From CAYSYM01 sp964435115 (lineage in GTDB: Bacteria; Chloroflexota; UBA6077; CF-72): 62,173 bases of DNA. The notes beneath the pieces are model-generated. The model was not told the origin of the DNA. It did not search any database and worked only from the letters and a program-made list of their open reading frames with translations. Below are positions 43,811 through 52,727 of this stretch, piece by piece (within the stretch, counting starts at the first letter, position 1; each line of letters begins with the position of its first letter). The stretch is from NCBI GenBank assembly GCA_964435115.1, contig CAYSYM010000020.1, forward strand, positions 1 to 62,173, in the 5' to 3' direction. The translations under genes were made by a program, and so were the position numbers.

Positions 43811-44485
43811 TCAGCCGCGCGTCGCGGCCAGCTTGCCCGTGAGCAGTTGGAGGAACGAGGCTGGCGCCTCATCCCCGGCCAGGTCGGGGCGCTCGCCGAG
43901 ATCGGCGATCAGGGTGATCTGGCCGGGTGTTGCGCCGACCAGGAGCAGCTTGGCGCCGGGCGCGCGGACGACGTGGAGGGTGCGGTTGGGTGCCAGGGTC
44001 AGCGAGGCGACGAGCCGGAGCGTCTCGCCGGGCGGCAGGACCCCGGCGGCGGGTACCGCGCCGCCGACCCCCAGGCGCTTGAGCGCGGCCAGGCTGCCGT
44101 AGGCGAGCGCGACCACCAGCGCCAGCTTGAGGGCCAGGTCGGCCAGGTCGAAGCCGAGCCCCGGGGGCTCGGCCACCCCGAGCGAGGGCGTCGGCGGCGC
44201 AGCGCGGCTGTCGCGGGCGTCCAGGGTGCCGCCGACGGCGGCCGGGACCGCGCTCGGCCCGCGGGCCGGCGCGCCCGCGGCACCCGGGCGCGCCAGGGCC
44301 GCGGTGAGGAGGACGAGCGCTGCCAGCGCGAGCAGGCCGTACCGCCACGGGATGGGCGGCCCGACGGGCAACCGCAGGGCTGGGCGGCGGTCGAGCGCTT
44401 CGAGCGCGCGGCGGCCGGCCCGGGCCCAGCGGGCAGCGGCGCCGCTGCCCGATCGCGCCAACCGGCGGCTCGCTCGCTTAGCCAA
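43811..44485 (-). CDS. fliO: Flagellar export assembly protein FliO
   Basis: About 224 residues. Two hydrophobic segments, one near residue 50 and one in LALKLALVVALAYGSLAAL, are followed by the FliO-type cytoplasmic domain (TLRLVASLTLAPNRTLHVVRAPGAKLLLVGATPGQITLIADL). FliO helps assemble the FliP ring. The start is uncertain: a TTG at 44485 inside the fliN 3' end is proposed, but a longer form to 44545 is possible. Position between fliN and fliP supports the call. Confidence 0.85.
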   Translation of the reverse strand: MAKRASRRLARSGSGAAARWARAGRRALEALDRRPALRLPVGPPIPWRYGLLALAALVLLTAALARPGAAGAPARGPSAVPAAVGGTLDARDSRAAPPTPSLGVAEPPGLGFDLADLALKLALVVALAYGSLAALKRLGVGGAVPAAGVLPPGETLRLVASLTLAPNRTLHVVRAPGAKLLLVGATPGQITLIADLGERPDLAGDEAPASFLQLLTGKLAATRG

Positions 44486-45032
44486 GGGACGCCAGCCGCT
44501 TGGCTTTCGAGACCACCTCGGTGATGCGGACGCCGAACTTCTCATCCACCACCACCACCTCTCCCCGGGCGATGAGTGTGCCGTTGACGGAGACGTCCAC
44601 CGGTTCGCCGGCCAGCTTGTCTAGCTCGATCACGCTGCCCGTGCGCAGGGCGAGCACCTCGCCAATCGTCATGTGGGAGCGGCCGAGCTCGACGCTGACC
44701 TGGAGCTGCACGTCGAGCAGGAGTTCGATGCCGTGGCTCGCATCACTGGCCGGGGGCTCCGGCTGGAGCGGCATGAACTGGACGGGGTGGACCGCGGTCG
44801 CGGGCGCGGCCGGGGCCGCGGCGGTCGCCGCGGTGGCCGCGACCGGGGCGCCGGGTCGAGCCGGCTCAAAGCCCGCGGCGGCTCGCGCCGTGTCGATCTC
44901 CACCTGGAGCTGCTGGTCCGACCACGGGTCGACCTCCGCCTGCGTGGCGCCCTCGCCGAGCAGCTGGTCGATCAGCTCCTGGCCGAGGTCGCCGCCGCCT
45001 TCGCGCGCCGTCTCGTTCTTCCTGGGTGGCAT
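44478..45032 (-). CDS. fliN: Flagellar motor switch protein FliN
   Basis: 184 residues. The C-terminal SpoA domain is typical (LLDVQLQVSVELGRSHMTIGEVLALRTGSVIELDKLAGEPVDV and VDEKFGVRITEVV). The N-terminal 90 residues are an acidic region and an Ala/Pro linker and lack the CheC-like domain of FliY. It forms the lower C-ring with FliM. Confidence 0.94.
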   Translation of the reverse strand: MPPRKNETAREGGGDLGQELIDQLLGEGATQAEVDPWSDQQLQVEIDTARAAAGFEPARPGAPVAATAATAAAPAAPATAVHPVQFMPLQPEPPASDASHGIELLLDVQLQVSVELGRSHMTIGEVLALRTGSVIELDKLAGEPVDVSVNGTLIARGEVVVVDEKFGVRITEVVSKAKRLASLG

Positions 45033-45086
45033 GTCGAGGGTCCTCTGTCTCCGCAGAATGCGTCGGCTCGATGGCCGGCCGCCCGG

Positions 45087-46091
45087 TTACGCCGCTACCT
45101 CGGACAGCAGGGCGGCGGCTGCCGCGCCGGTGACCTGGACGGCGCGGTTCCCCGCCCGCGTGCCTGGGCGTCCGAAGAAGCGGCCGCGCTCGCCGACCAG
45201 GATGGTCAGATCGCCGCCGGCCTCTCGATCCAGCCGGATCACGTCCCCCTCACGCAGCTCGATCAGCTCCGCCACGCTGATCGGGGTGGTGCCCAGCTCC
45301 ACGCAGACGGGCAGGACCACCGAGCGCAGGGCCTGCTCCAGCTTCAGGCGATCGTTGTCGCTACCCGCCTTGCGGGAGGAGGAGAACCAGAGCTGGGTGC
45401 TCAGCTTGCCCATGATCGGCTCGATGACCGGGTGGGGGACGCACACAGACATGGTGCCGCTCGCGCCGAGCGTCTGGACCTCGAGCAGCAGGAGGGCGGC
45501 GATGTCGCCCGGCAGCGCCGCCTGGACGAACTCCGCGCTCAGGACGGTGTCCACCAGGACGGGCTGGATGTCGGCGACCATCGACCAGCCATCGCGGAGC
45601 CCGGTGATGACCGTGCTACACAGGCTGCGAATGAGCGCCAGCTCGATGTCGGTCAGCTCGGTCCGGCGCGCCCCCACCTGCCCCGTCCCGCCCATCATCC
45701 GGTCCAGCATCGCCAGGGCGATGTTCATGTTCATCTCGACCACGATGCGCCCGGCCAGCGGCTGCAACTCCACCAGGTTCACGACCGTGGGGTTGGCGAG
45801 CTGCTGGATGTACTCGTCGTAGACGATCTGCTCGATCGAGGTGAGGTGCACGGACGTGCCCGAGCGGAGGTAGCTGGTCAGCGCCGACGTGGTCACCCGC
45901 GCGAACGTCTCGTGGACGTTCTGGATGGCGCGGATGTGGTCCTTGGAGAACTTGTCGGGCCGCCGGAAGTCGTACAGCTTGACCGTGCGGTCGTGAACCG
46001 GCAGGCCGGCCTGCGGGGTGGGCACGGCCTCCTCGGCGGCGACCGTGTTCAGGAGGGCGTCGATCTCCCACTGGGAGAGGATCTTGCTCAT
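45087..46091 (-). CDS. fliM: Flagellar motor switch protein FliM
   Basis: 334 residues. The N-terminal CheY-binding peptide is present (ILSQWEIDALLNTV), followed by the CheC-like middle domain (DFRRPDKFSKDHIRAIQNVHETFAR, MMGGTGQVGARR, LTDIELALIRSL) and a C-terminal SpoA domain. It receives phospho-CheY and sets the rotation sense. It follows fliL with a 49-base gap. Confidence 0.95.
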   Translation of the reverse strand: MSKILSQWEIDALLNTVAAEEAVPTPQAGLPVHDRTVKLYDFRRPDKFSKDHIRAIQNVHETFARVTTSALTSYLRSGTSVHLTSIEQIVYDEYIQQLANPTVVNLVELQPLAGRIVVEMNMNIALAMLDRMMGGTGQVGARRTELTDIELALIRSLCSTVITGLRDGWSMVADIQPVLVDTVLSAEFVQAALPGDIAALLLLEVQTLGASGTMSVCVPHPVIEPIMGKLSTQLWFSSSRKAGSDNDRLKLEQALRSVVLPVCVELGTTPISVAELIELREGDVIRLDREAGGDLTILVGERGRFFGRPGTRAGNRAVQVTGAAAAALLSEVAA

Positions 46092-46140
46092 CGACCGGCC
46101 TGTGGACCTCCGCCCCTTGCGCTCGCGACCCTGAAGTCCA

Positions 46141-46731
46141 TCACTGGATGATGAACAGGGGGAAGTACACGTTGACCACCCGCTCCCGCTCCGGCTCGCT
46201 CTCCTTCGCCGGCGAAGGCGTTGGCGCCGGCGCCTTCGCCGGGCCCTTCTCGCTGGCGCCCTCGGCGGGTGGATCCGGGAAGAGCGTGCGGTTCAGCTTG
46301 TCGATCAGCTCCCGCTTGAGCGCCTCCTTCCCGGCCGGGTCGAGGAGCTGGGTGGAGGTCTTGCTCGAAAGCACCATCGTCAGTGCGTCCTCGATGATGG
46401 CGCTGTAGGCGGCCATGTCCTTGGCGAACTCCTCCTGCTGCGCCTTCACGGCGTCGCCCTTGGGTGGCTCCTTGCGCGTCCGGTCGATGAACTCCAGCGT
46501 CACCTGCACCTTCAGGAAGCGCGGCGTCTCGCGGTCGGTCAGGTTCACGACGCGCTCCTTGGTCGGGTACATGACCGTCACCGGCGGCCGGGCCGGCTCG
46601 GCCCCGGCGCGTGCCTCGGCGATCGGGCCGAACGGCACCGGGATGATTCCGGCCAGGGCCAGGCCGACGACGCCGATACCGACGATGAGCCCGACCAGCA
46701 GGGCTCCGGCCAGCTTGAGCAGCCGTTTCAC
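46141..46731 (-). CDS. fliL: Flagellar basal body-associated protein FliL
   Basis: 196 residues: short cytoplasmic N-terminus, one TM helix (about 7-30), and a periplasm-side domain (MYPTKERVVNLTDRETPRFLKVQVTLEF, VLSSKTSTQLLDPAGKEALKRELIDKLN). FliL surrounds the stator units and increases their activity. It has an extra Pro/Lys-rich insert near residues 160-175. The start overlaps motB by 4 bases. Confidence 0.9.
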   Translation of the reverse strand: MKRLLKLAGALLVGLIVGIGVVGLALAGIIPVPFGPIAEARAGAEPARPPVTVMYPTKERVVNLTDRETPRFLKVQVTLEFIDRTRKEPPKGDAVKAQQEEFAKDMAAYSAIIEDALTMVLSSKTSTQLLDPAGKEALKRELIDKLNRTLFPDPPAEGASEKGPAKAPAPTPSPAKESEPERERVVNVYFPLFIIQ

Positions 46732-47570
46732 GGGGTCCTCCCACGGTTCTCCGATGCCGAGGGCTCGGCCGGCGGGGCCAGGCTGCCGGCTGCCGCGGCT
46801 CCAGCGGCGGGGGGCGAGAATGGCGGGCGGGAGCTGAGGAGGCGGATCTCGACGCGCCGGTTGAGCGCGCGGTTCTTCTGCGAGGTGTTCGGCACCACCG
46901 GGCGGAACTCGCCGTAGCCCACCGCGCCGACGCGGCCGGGCGGGACGCCGCCTTCCTCGACGAGGTAGCGTGAGACCGCCACCGCGCGGGCGGCCGACAG
47001 CTCCCAGTTGGTCGGGTAGCGCGGCGAATCCACCGGGATGTTGTCGGTATGGCCCTCCACGCGGATGTCGTTGGGCAGGCCGCGCAGCTCATCGGCGATG
47101 GCGTCGAGCTGGGCACGCGCGGTCGGCTTCAACTCCGCCCGGCCGGAGTCGAAGAGGTACGAGCCGGACAGGCGGATCACGATCCCTTCACGCGTGGCGC
47201 CCACCGCGACGTCCGGGGCGCGGCCGTCGCCAACGGCGGCCACGGCGTCCAGGCGGGCCGCGAGGCGCGCTACCTCCGACTGGAACTCCGGCTCGGTCAG
47301 GAGGCTCTCCATGATGGACGGGGTCGCCCCCACCCCTTCACCGCCAGTCGCCGTGCCGAGCGTCCTGCCCTGCAGCACGTCGACGTTGAAGGCCCGCTCG
47401 AGGGCGGCGGTGATCTGGGTGAACTTCGCCACGTCCGTCTTCGACATCGAGTAGAGCACGATGAAGAAGGTCATCAGCAGCGTGATCATGTCGGCATAGG
47501 TGAGCAGCCAGCGCTCCTGGTTCTCGTGCCCACCGCCGGCGTGGGTCCTGCGTCGTCGTGCGTACGCCAT
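46728..47570 (-). CDS. motB: Flagellar motor stator protein MotB
   Basis: 280 residues. The single TM helix carries the ion-binding Asp (YADMITLLMTFFIVLYSMS, Asp near residue 27). The OmpA-like peptidoglycan-binding domain (about 120-245) has DSGRAELKPTARAQLDAIADEL, EGHTDNIPVDSPRYPTNWELSAARA and ALNRRVEIRLL. A Pro/Ala-rich tail follows. It pairs with MotA, encoded just upstream, to drive rotation. Confidence 0.95.
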   Translation of the reverse strand: MAYARRRRTHAGGGHENQERWLLTYADMITLLMTFFIVLYSMSKTDVAKFTQITAALERAFNVDVLQGRTLGTATGGEGVGATPSIMESLLTEPEFQSEVARLAARLDAVAAVGDGRAPDVAVGATREGIVIRLSGSYLFDSGRAELKPTARAQLDAIADELRGLPNDIRVEGHTDNIPVDSPRYPTNWELSAARAVAVSRYLVEEGGVPPGRVGAVGYGEFRPVVPNTSQKNRALNRRVEIRLLSSRPPFSPPAAGAAAAGSLAPPAEPSASENRGRTP

Positions 47571-47588
47571 GCCGTCCGGGACGCTCCC

Positions 47589-48425
47589 TTACGCCGCCTG
47601 AGCGGTCGGGCTGCCGCTCGTCCCGCGGGCGGTGGCGGGGGCCGCCGCCGCGGCCTCGGGGTCACGCCGCTCGCCGGGCGACAGGAACGCTTCGAGCTTC
47701 TCGCGGACCACCCGCGGGTTGTCGCCTGCCTGGACGGCCAGGACGCCTTCCACCGCCAGGTTGCGGCGCGCGACCTCCTCCTTGTTGCGGTGCTTCAGGC
47801 GCTGGCCGAGCGGCAGCCACAGGATGTTCGCGGTGAACACGCCGTACAGAGTGGCGATGAACGCCGTGGCGATGCTCCTGCTGAGCTCTTCCGGGTTCTC
47901 GATATTGCTCAGCACGTTCACCAGCCCGATGACGGTGCCGATGATGCCCATGGTGGGCGCGAACCCGCCCATCGCCTCGAGCACGGCGTAGTTCGCCTCG
48001 TGCCGCTCGGCCGTGGCAGCCACGTCCGCCTCCATGATCTCGCGGACTAGCTCCGGGTCGGTGCCATCGACGACGAGGAGGACACCCTTACGAATCAGGT
48101 CGTCCTCGATCTCGTTGGCGTCCCCCTCGAGGGCCAGCAGCCCCTCACGGCGGGCGCGCTCGGCGAGACGCACGAACATCTCCACCAGCTCCGCCCCCGA
48201 CGCCGGCGTGTCCCGGAAGGCGACGCGCAAGAACGTGGGGAAGCGCTTGAGCCGCTGGAGTGGGAACGACGTGATGGCGGCGCCAAACGTGCCGCCGAAC
48301 ACGATGAGCGCGGCGGGCGGGTTGAGCATCGCCACGAGCGAGCCGGGGTTGCCGGACTCGAGCACTGAGGCGCCGAAGATGGCGACGAACCCCAGGACCA
48401 GGCCGATGAGGGTGCCCTTGTCCAT
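47589..48425 (-). CDS. motA: Flagellar motor stator protein MotA
   Basis: 278 residues with four TM helices (IGLVLGFVAIFGASVL, NPPAALIVFGGTFGAAI, FAPTMGIIGTVIGLVNVL, AFIATLYGVFTANILWLP) and a cytoplasmic loop with the conserved acidic and basic residues facing FliG. The TM4 Leu-Tyr-Gly region is of the MotA/PomA type. Ion choice (H+ or Na+) cannot be told. It lies two bases from flbD. Confidence 0.95.
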   Translation of the reverse strand: MDKGTLIGLVLGFVAIFGASVLESGNPGSLVAMLNPPAALIVFGGTFGAAITSFPLQRLKRFPTFLRVAFRDTPASGAELVEMFVRLAERARREGLLALEGDANEIEDDLIRKGVLLVVDGTDPELVREIMEADVAATAERHEANYAVLEAMGGFAPTMGIIGTVIGLVNVLSNIENPEELSRSIATAFIATLYGVFTANILWLPLGQRLKHRNKEEVARRNLAVEGVLAVQAGDNPRVVREKLEAFLSPGERRDPEAAAAAPATARGTSGSPTAQAA

Positions 48426-48427
48426 GC

Positions 48428-48712
48428 TCAGCCCTCCCCACCGGCGCGGGCATCCGTGCGGCGACGAATCGGGAGCGCGGGATCTTCAGGCGTCGCCTCG
48501 GGTTCGACGACGCGGAGTGGGCCGCGCGCGACCCGCTGGCGGAAGGCGACCACCCGTTCCACCAACTCGTCGACCGGCGTGGCGACCACCAGCCGCTTGC
48601 CGTCGACGAGCGTGATGACGGTGTCGGCGGTGTGCTCGACCGTCTCGATGAGGTCGACGTTGACCACGAGCTGGCTGCCGTCTAGCCGCGTTACGTAGAT
48701 CACTGGCTCCAT
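48428..48712 (-). CDS. flbD: FlbD family flagellar protein
   Basis: 94 residues. The first 60 match the FlbD/SwrD family (YVTRLDGSQLVVNVDLIETVEHTADTVITLVDGKRLVV), a small protein encoded beside motA that in Bacillus raises stator-driven torque. About 30 additional residues form a polar, Arg/Glu-rich tail. ATG 48712 begins the conserved part; its ribosome-binding site is weak. Confidence 0.88.
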   Translation of the reverse strand: MEPVIYVTRLDGSQLVVNVDLIETVEHTADTVITLVDGKRLVVATPVDELVERVVAFRQRVARGPLRVVEPEATPEDPALPIRRRTDARAGGEG

Positions 48713-49036
48713 CCAGGCGCTGAACTGAGCGCGTCGCGCCTCGCTCCCGGGTGGCCCAGCAGGTGAGCCAGCGTGCGGCGCGCTTGGGTGCCGTTGTCGC
48801 CCACCTGCCTGGCCTGCGGGCCGCACGTCCCCGCCGCGCGGGCACAGGCTCGCGGGCCGCGGCGACGCCGGCCGGTGCCGCACGCCGACCCGCCGGCTGA
48901 GTGCCGGGCCGTGTCGTTCTGTCGCCGGGGCATTGTCGGCCGGCCCCGTTGGGGCGCCGCAGGGCCTTCCGGTCCCCGGTCTCCCGCCAGAGGTCCCGCC
49001 CCCTCTCGACCGGTCGTCCCCGCGCCCGAACGTGCG
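48713..49036. other. Intergenic region between cheX and flbD
   Basis: 324 bases without a supported gene. An imperfect 13-bp inverted repeat (48753-48765 with 48802-48814) resembles the arms of the palindromic elements but no CGAAGCGCT tag follows. GCCGACAAT on the minus strand (48932-48940) looks like a FliA -10 but has no fitting -35 at 13 bases, so I do not call a promoter. The region splits the chemotaxis and flagellar parts of the locus. Confidence 0.45.
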
Positions 49037-49528
49037 CTAGGCGGCGCGGCCCGCGCGCGCGACCTGCGCATGCTCCTTCAGCACCACCTGGATCTCGATC
49101 TCGCCCAGCTCGGTCCGGAGCGGCACGACCAGCCGGTTCAGGTCGAGCGTGGTGACCATCGTCCCGCGGCCGATGATGAGCACCGGCGGGGCGATGCTCG
49201 CGTGGAACCCGGCCTCGGCCAGGAGGACGGCCGCTCGGCCGGTGATGACGTTGCCCAGCTCGCCGATACCGCTCTGGGCCAGCGCGTCGAACTCAGGGAA
49301 CTCCTGGCCCATCATGCGCGAGACGATCGCCCGCGCGGTCGGCTCGCTCAGGGCGTAGAGGACCAGCCCGCTCACCTGGCCGGTCACGCCGACGAGCGCG
49401 GTCACGTCGTCGGTGGTGTAGGCGGACTTCTGGAGGCGGATGTTGCCGCGCAGTGTCTCGCCGCCGATCTCGGCTTCCAGCACCTCCTTCGCGGCCTCGA
49501 TGAAGGGCGTCACGAACTCGACGCGCAC
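49037..49528 (-). CDS. cheX: Chemotaxis phosphatase CheX
   Basis: 163 residues. CheX removes phosphate from CheY-P. One E-x2-N catalytic pair is visible (SGIGELGNVITGRAAVLLAEAG), with the flanking FIEAAKEVLEAEIGGE and a closing DLNRLVVPLRTELGEIEIQV. GTG 49528 is preceded by GGAGGAGG, so translation starts inside the cheR 3' end (19-base overlap). CheC at 52728 is a second member of the family. Confidence 0.9.
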   Translation of the reverse strand: MRVEFVTPFIEAAKEVLEAEIGGETLRGNIRLQKSAYTTDDVTALVGVTGQVSGLVLYALSEPTARAIVSRMMGQEFPEFDALAQSGIGELGNVITGRAAVLLAEAGFHASIAPPVLIIGRGTMVTTLDLNRLVVPLRTELGEIEIQVVLKEHAQVARAGRAA

Positions 49529-50409
49529 GGCGGGCCTCCTCCATGGACGGTCAGGGTGGTGGGAGACGCCCGCCGGTAGAAGCCCGGGCCCAGCACCTCC
49601 AATCCCAGCGTCTGCGGGTACATGATGGCTTCTGTCCCCCCGACGAAGAGGACGCCGCCAGGGTGCAGCGCGCGGACGAAGCCCGCGTAGATGCGCTCCT
49701 TGGCCTCTTCCGTGAAGTAGATGACCACGTTGCGGCAGACCACGAGGTCGAAGGGGCCGGGGGGGAATGGGTCGCGCAGCAGGTCGTGCTTCTGGAACGT
49801 CACCAGCGCGCGCACGGACGGGCTGACCGAGTACAGGCCCTTCGCGTCCACGCTGAACCACCGCGCCATCCGCTCGGGACTGGTGCCGCGAATGTCGGCC
49901 GCCGCGTAGCCGGCCCCGCTCCGCGCCCGCGCGAGGATCGTCTCATCGATGTCGGTGGCGAGAATGGTGTGCTGGCGTCCGGGCGCCAGCTCGCGGAGGA
50001 TGATGGCGAGCGAGTACGGCTCGGCGCCGATCGAGCAGCCGGCGCTCCAGACATGGAGCGAGCGTCCGCCGCGCACGAGCGTGGGCAGGACCCGGCGCTC
50101 CAGCTCGCCGAACCGGTCGGCGTCGCGGAAGAACTCCGAGACGTTGATCGTAACGAAGTCGCGAAACTCCTGGCGGCGCTGGGGATCGCGCTCCAGCAGG
50201 CGGGCGTACTCGGCGAAGCTGGGCACCTGCGCCCTGGCGAGCAGCGTCCCCAGCCGGCGCTCCATCTGCGGGGCCTTGTAGGCAGTCAGGTCGACGCCGG
50301 CGATCTGGTACGCGCGTTTGCGGAACGCTTCGAAGTCGGGGCTCGGGGCCTTTGGCGAAGCCGGTGGCAGATCGAAGAGGGACGGGAGCGGGCGAGCGGA
50401 GTGGTCCAT
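49510..50409 (-). CDS. cheR: Chemotaxis methyltransferase CheR
   Basis: 299 residues. Methylates glutamates on chemoreceptors using SAM. N-terminal CheR_N helices (YQIAGVDLTAYKAPQMERRL) are followed by the catalytic domain with TINVSEFFRDADRF, SAM motif VWSAGCSIGAEPYSLAI, ATDIDETILARAR and VVCRNVVIYF. No receptor gene lies in this window. Confidence 0.95.
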   Translation of the reverse strand: MDHSARPLPSLFDLPPASPKAPSPDFEAFRKRAYQIAGVDLTAYKAPQMERRLGTLLARAQVPSFAEYARLLERDPQRRQEFRDFVTINVSEFFRDADRFGELERRVLPTLVRGGRSLHVWSAGCSIGAEPYSLAIILRELAPGRQHTILATDIDETILARARSGAGYAAADIRGTSPERMARWFSVDAKGLYSVSPSVRALVTFQKHDLLRDPFPPGPFDLVVCRNVVIYFTEEAKERIYAGFVRALHPGGVLFVGGTEAIMYPQTLGLEVLGPGFYRRASPTTLTVHGGGPPCASSS

Positions 50410-50431
50410 GAGCGGCTGGCTCTCGGGGTCG

Positions 50432-51757
50432 CTAAGCGCTTCGGGCTGCCTGGTCGGGCGGACTGAGGACCTGGGCCAGCCCGGCGTCGAGCCCTGCCAG
50501 ATGGCGGCCGGCGGGCTGCGGCGCGCGGCCGCGCTCTGATAATCGGCCGGCGAGCACCTCTCCTATAGCGCCCGCCATCCGGTCCAGGGGGACGATCCGC
50601 TGCGCCACGCCGCGTTCGGCGACGGCGCGCGGCATGCCCCAGACGACGCAGGTGGACTCGTCCTCGGCCAGGACATAGCCGCCGGCTGCGTGGACGGCCG
50701 CGGCGCCGTCGGCCCCGTCCTGGCCCATGCCGGTGAGCACCGCCGCGACCGCGTGGGCGCCGAAGGACTGTGCTGCCGCTTCGAGGGCCACGTCCACGGA
50801 TGGGCGGACGCCGTGCACTCGCGGCTCCTGGTCGAGACGGACTGCGCCGCCCGGCCCGATGCGCAGGTGGTAGTCCCCGGGCGCCACGAGCGCGAGCCCG
50901 GGGGCGAGGTGGTCGCCGACCGCAGCCTCCCGTACGGCGAGCGGGCCGGCGGCGTCCAGACGCTCGGCGAGGGACCGGGTGAACCCAGCCGGCATGTGCT
51001 GGACGATCAGGTAGGCCACGTTCGGCAGGACCGGGAGGTTCGGCACGAGCGTGCTCAGCGCGCGTGGTCCGCCGGTAGAGGAGCCAATGACGACGAGTCG
51101 CTCCGGCCGCTCGTCCAGGGCGCCCCGGGCCGGCGGTGCCCGGTTGGGCGAACGCCACGGGTCGGGCGAGGGCGCGTCGGCGGGCGGGCGGCCGGGCGCG
51201 AGGGGCGCGGGCGAGCCCTCCAGGGCGAGGAGTCTGGCCTCCGCCGCCAGGCCGGCGGCGCGGGGCGCAGCGCCGCGACCGACAACTCGCGCGCGGGCGG
51301 CCACACGGATCTTGTGCACCAGCTCCTCCCGCACCCGGTGGAAATCCAGGGAGATGGGGCCCGACGGCTTGGCGACGAAGTCGACCGCGCCGATCATGAG
51401 GGCGCGGATGGTGGTGATCGTCCCGGCTTGCGTCAGGCTCGAGACCATGACGACCGGCCGCGGGTAGCGGGCCATCAGGTGGCGCAGCGCGGCCAGGCCG
51501 TCCATCTCAGGCATCTCGACGTCGAGGGTGACCACGTCAGGCTGGAGCTGCTCGACCTTGAGCAGCGCATCGAGCCCGTTGACGGCGAGACCGGCCACCT
51601 CGAGGTCGGGCTCGGCCGCGATCGCCTCGCTGACGACCCGGCGCATGAACGCCGAGTCGTCCACCACGAGGACACGCACCGGGACCAAGGCCCCGCTGGA
51701 TTGGGGTGGCTCGGCGCCGCTCGGCGCGTGGCCTGCTGTTCCCGCCTGGTGGTGCAC
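50432..51757 (-). CDS. cheB: Chemotaxis response regulator / methylesterase CheB
   Basis: 441 residues. Receiver domain (about 28-145) with phosphorylation site Asp 79 (TLDVEMPEMDG) and the KPSG Lys. A Pro/Arg-rich linker of about 60 residues leads to the methylesterase domain with catalytic Ser (IGSSTGGPRAL), His (IVQHMPAGFT) and Asp (GMGQDGADGA). It removes methyl groups from receptors or deamidates them. The 22-base junction with cheR contains AGCGCTTCG and a short inverted repeat that may be related to the palindromic elements. Confidence 0.95.
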   Translation of the reverse strand: MHHQAGTAGHAPSGAEPPQSSGALVPVRVLVVDDSAFMRRVVSEAIAAEPDLEVAGLAVNGLDALLKVEQLQPDVVTLDVEMPEMDGLAALRHLMARYPRPVVMVSSLTQAGTITTIRALMIGAVDFVAKPSGPISLDFHRVREELVHKIRVAARARVVGRGAAPRAAGLAAEARLLALEGSPAPLAPGRPPADAPSPDPWRSPNRAPPARGALDERPERLVVIGSSTGGPRALSTLVPNLPVLPNVAYLIVQHMPAGFTRSLAERLDAAGPLAVREAAVGDHLAPGLALVAPGDYHLRIGPGGAVRLDQEPRVHGVRPSVDVALEAAAQSFGAHAVAAVLTGMGQDGADGAAAVHAAGGYVLAEDESTCVVWGMPRAVAERGVAQRIVPLDRMAGAIGEVLAGRLSERGRAPQPAGRHLAGLDAGLAQVLSPPDQAARSA

Positions 51758-51793
51758 GTGCGTAGCCCGAGGGAACGACGACGCGCGACGCGC

Positions 51794-52153
51794 TCAGGCA
51801 GCCAGGAGCTTCTGCAGTGCCGACAGCACGCGCTCCGGCTGGAAGGGCTTGAGGACGAAGTCCCTGGCGCCTGCCTTCAGCGCCTCCATCACGATCGCCT
51901 GCTGGCCCATGGCGGTCACCATCGCGACCCTGGCGGTCGGGTCGAGCTTCTTGATCTCCTTCAAGGCGGTGACGCCGTCCATCTCGGGCATCGTGATGTC
52001 CATCAGGACCACGTCCGGCTGCCACTCCTGGTACTTGCGCACGGCGTCGACCCCGTTCTCGGCCTCCAGGACCTGGTGCCCGTTGTCCTGGAGGACCTTC
52101 GCGGCCCGCACCCGCATGAAGGCCGCGTCGTCGACCACCATCACCTTCGCCAC
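51794..52153 (-). CDS. cheY: Chemotaxis response regulator CheY
   Basis: 119-residue single receiver domain: acidic pocket VVDD (residues 7-9 region), phosphorylation site Asp 52 in VLMDITMPEMDG, Thr/Ser-equivalent region VAMVTAMGQ and Lys in FVLKPFQPE. It carries the signal from CheA to FliM and is reset by CheC/CheX. A GAGGTGAGC ribosome site precedes the ATG. Confidence 0.95.
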   Translation of the reverse strand: MAKVMVVDDAAFMRVRAAKVLQDNGHQVLEAENGVDAVRKYQEWQPDVVLMDITMPEMDGVTALKEIKKLDPTARVAMVTAMGQQAIVMEALKAGARDFVLKPFQPERVLSALQKLLAA

Positions 52154-52178
52154 TGGCTCACCTCCTCACGCAACGGGC

Positions 52179-52724
52179 TCAGAGCTCACGCTCGCCGCTG
52201 CCCACGCTCCGCACCCGGATCCGCCCGCCCGCACGCGGGTCGAACCACACCGTCCGCCCCCGGCCACCGCCCAGGTCGGCCGCGCCAACCGCCAGGCCGG
52301 CCTCGGCCAGGGCCTCCTGGACCGCCCGGGCGTTCTGCTCGCCGATGCGGGGCAGGCTCCCGGTGCCGCCGATGGCGAGGACCTGAGCGCCACCGGCGAG
52401 CTTCACCACGTAACGGCGCGCCTCGCGCGTGGCGCCCTGCTGGCGCATCACCTCGAGCAGCGCGGGCAGGGCGCTACGGGCGAACTTCGGGTTGGGTGTG
52501 CCCGCCGGGTCGGCCCCCGGCAGGACGACGTGGGCCATGCCGGCCACCTCGGCGGCCGGGTCGAACAGGCACACGGCTACGCACGAGCCGAGGCCGTAGG
52601 CGACGAGCGACCGCTCGCCGCCCGCGCCGGCGCGCAGCGCGCGGGCCTCGCCCAGGCCGACCGCGATGGCCGTGGCGCCCGCCTCGGCCAGACCCCGGGC
52701 GAGCGTCGCCTCGAGGATCGCCAC
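52179..52724 (-). CDS. cheD: Chemoreceptor glutamine deamidase CheD
   Basis: 181 residues. Catalytic Cys 48 in YGLGSCVAVCL and His 65 in GMAHVVLPGAD fit CheD, with VKLAGGAQVL and IGEQNARAVQEAL also typical. CheD deamidates receptors and stimulates CheC, encoded just upstream; phospho-CheY controls their partnership in Bacillus and Thermotoga. The gene is 3 bases from cheC. Confidence 0.94.
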   Translation of the reverse strand: MAILEATLARGLAEAGATAIAVGLGEARALRAGAGGERSLVAYGLGSCVAVCLFDPAAEVAGMAHVVLPGADPAGTPNPKFARSALPALLEVMRQQGATREARRYVVKLAGGAQVLAIGGTGSLPRIGEQNARAVQEALAEAGLAVGAADLGGGRGRTVWFDPRAGGRIRVRSVGSGEREL

Positions 52725-52727
52725 CCG

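Noticed and set aside
48932..48940. GCCGACAAT resembling a FliA -10 before flbD
   Set aside because: No -35 resembling the other four sites at 13 bases, so not called a promoter.
50434..50483. AGCGCTTCG with CGGGCTG/CAGCCCG at the cheB-cheR junction
   Set aside because: Tag and stem overlap and the gap differs from the palindromic family; partly coding, may be chance.
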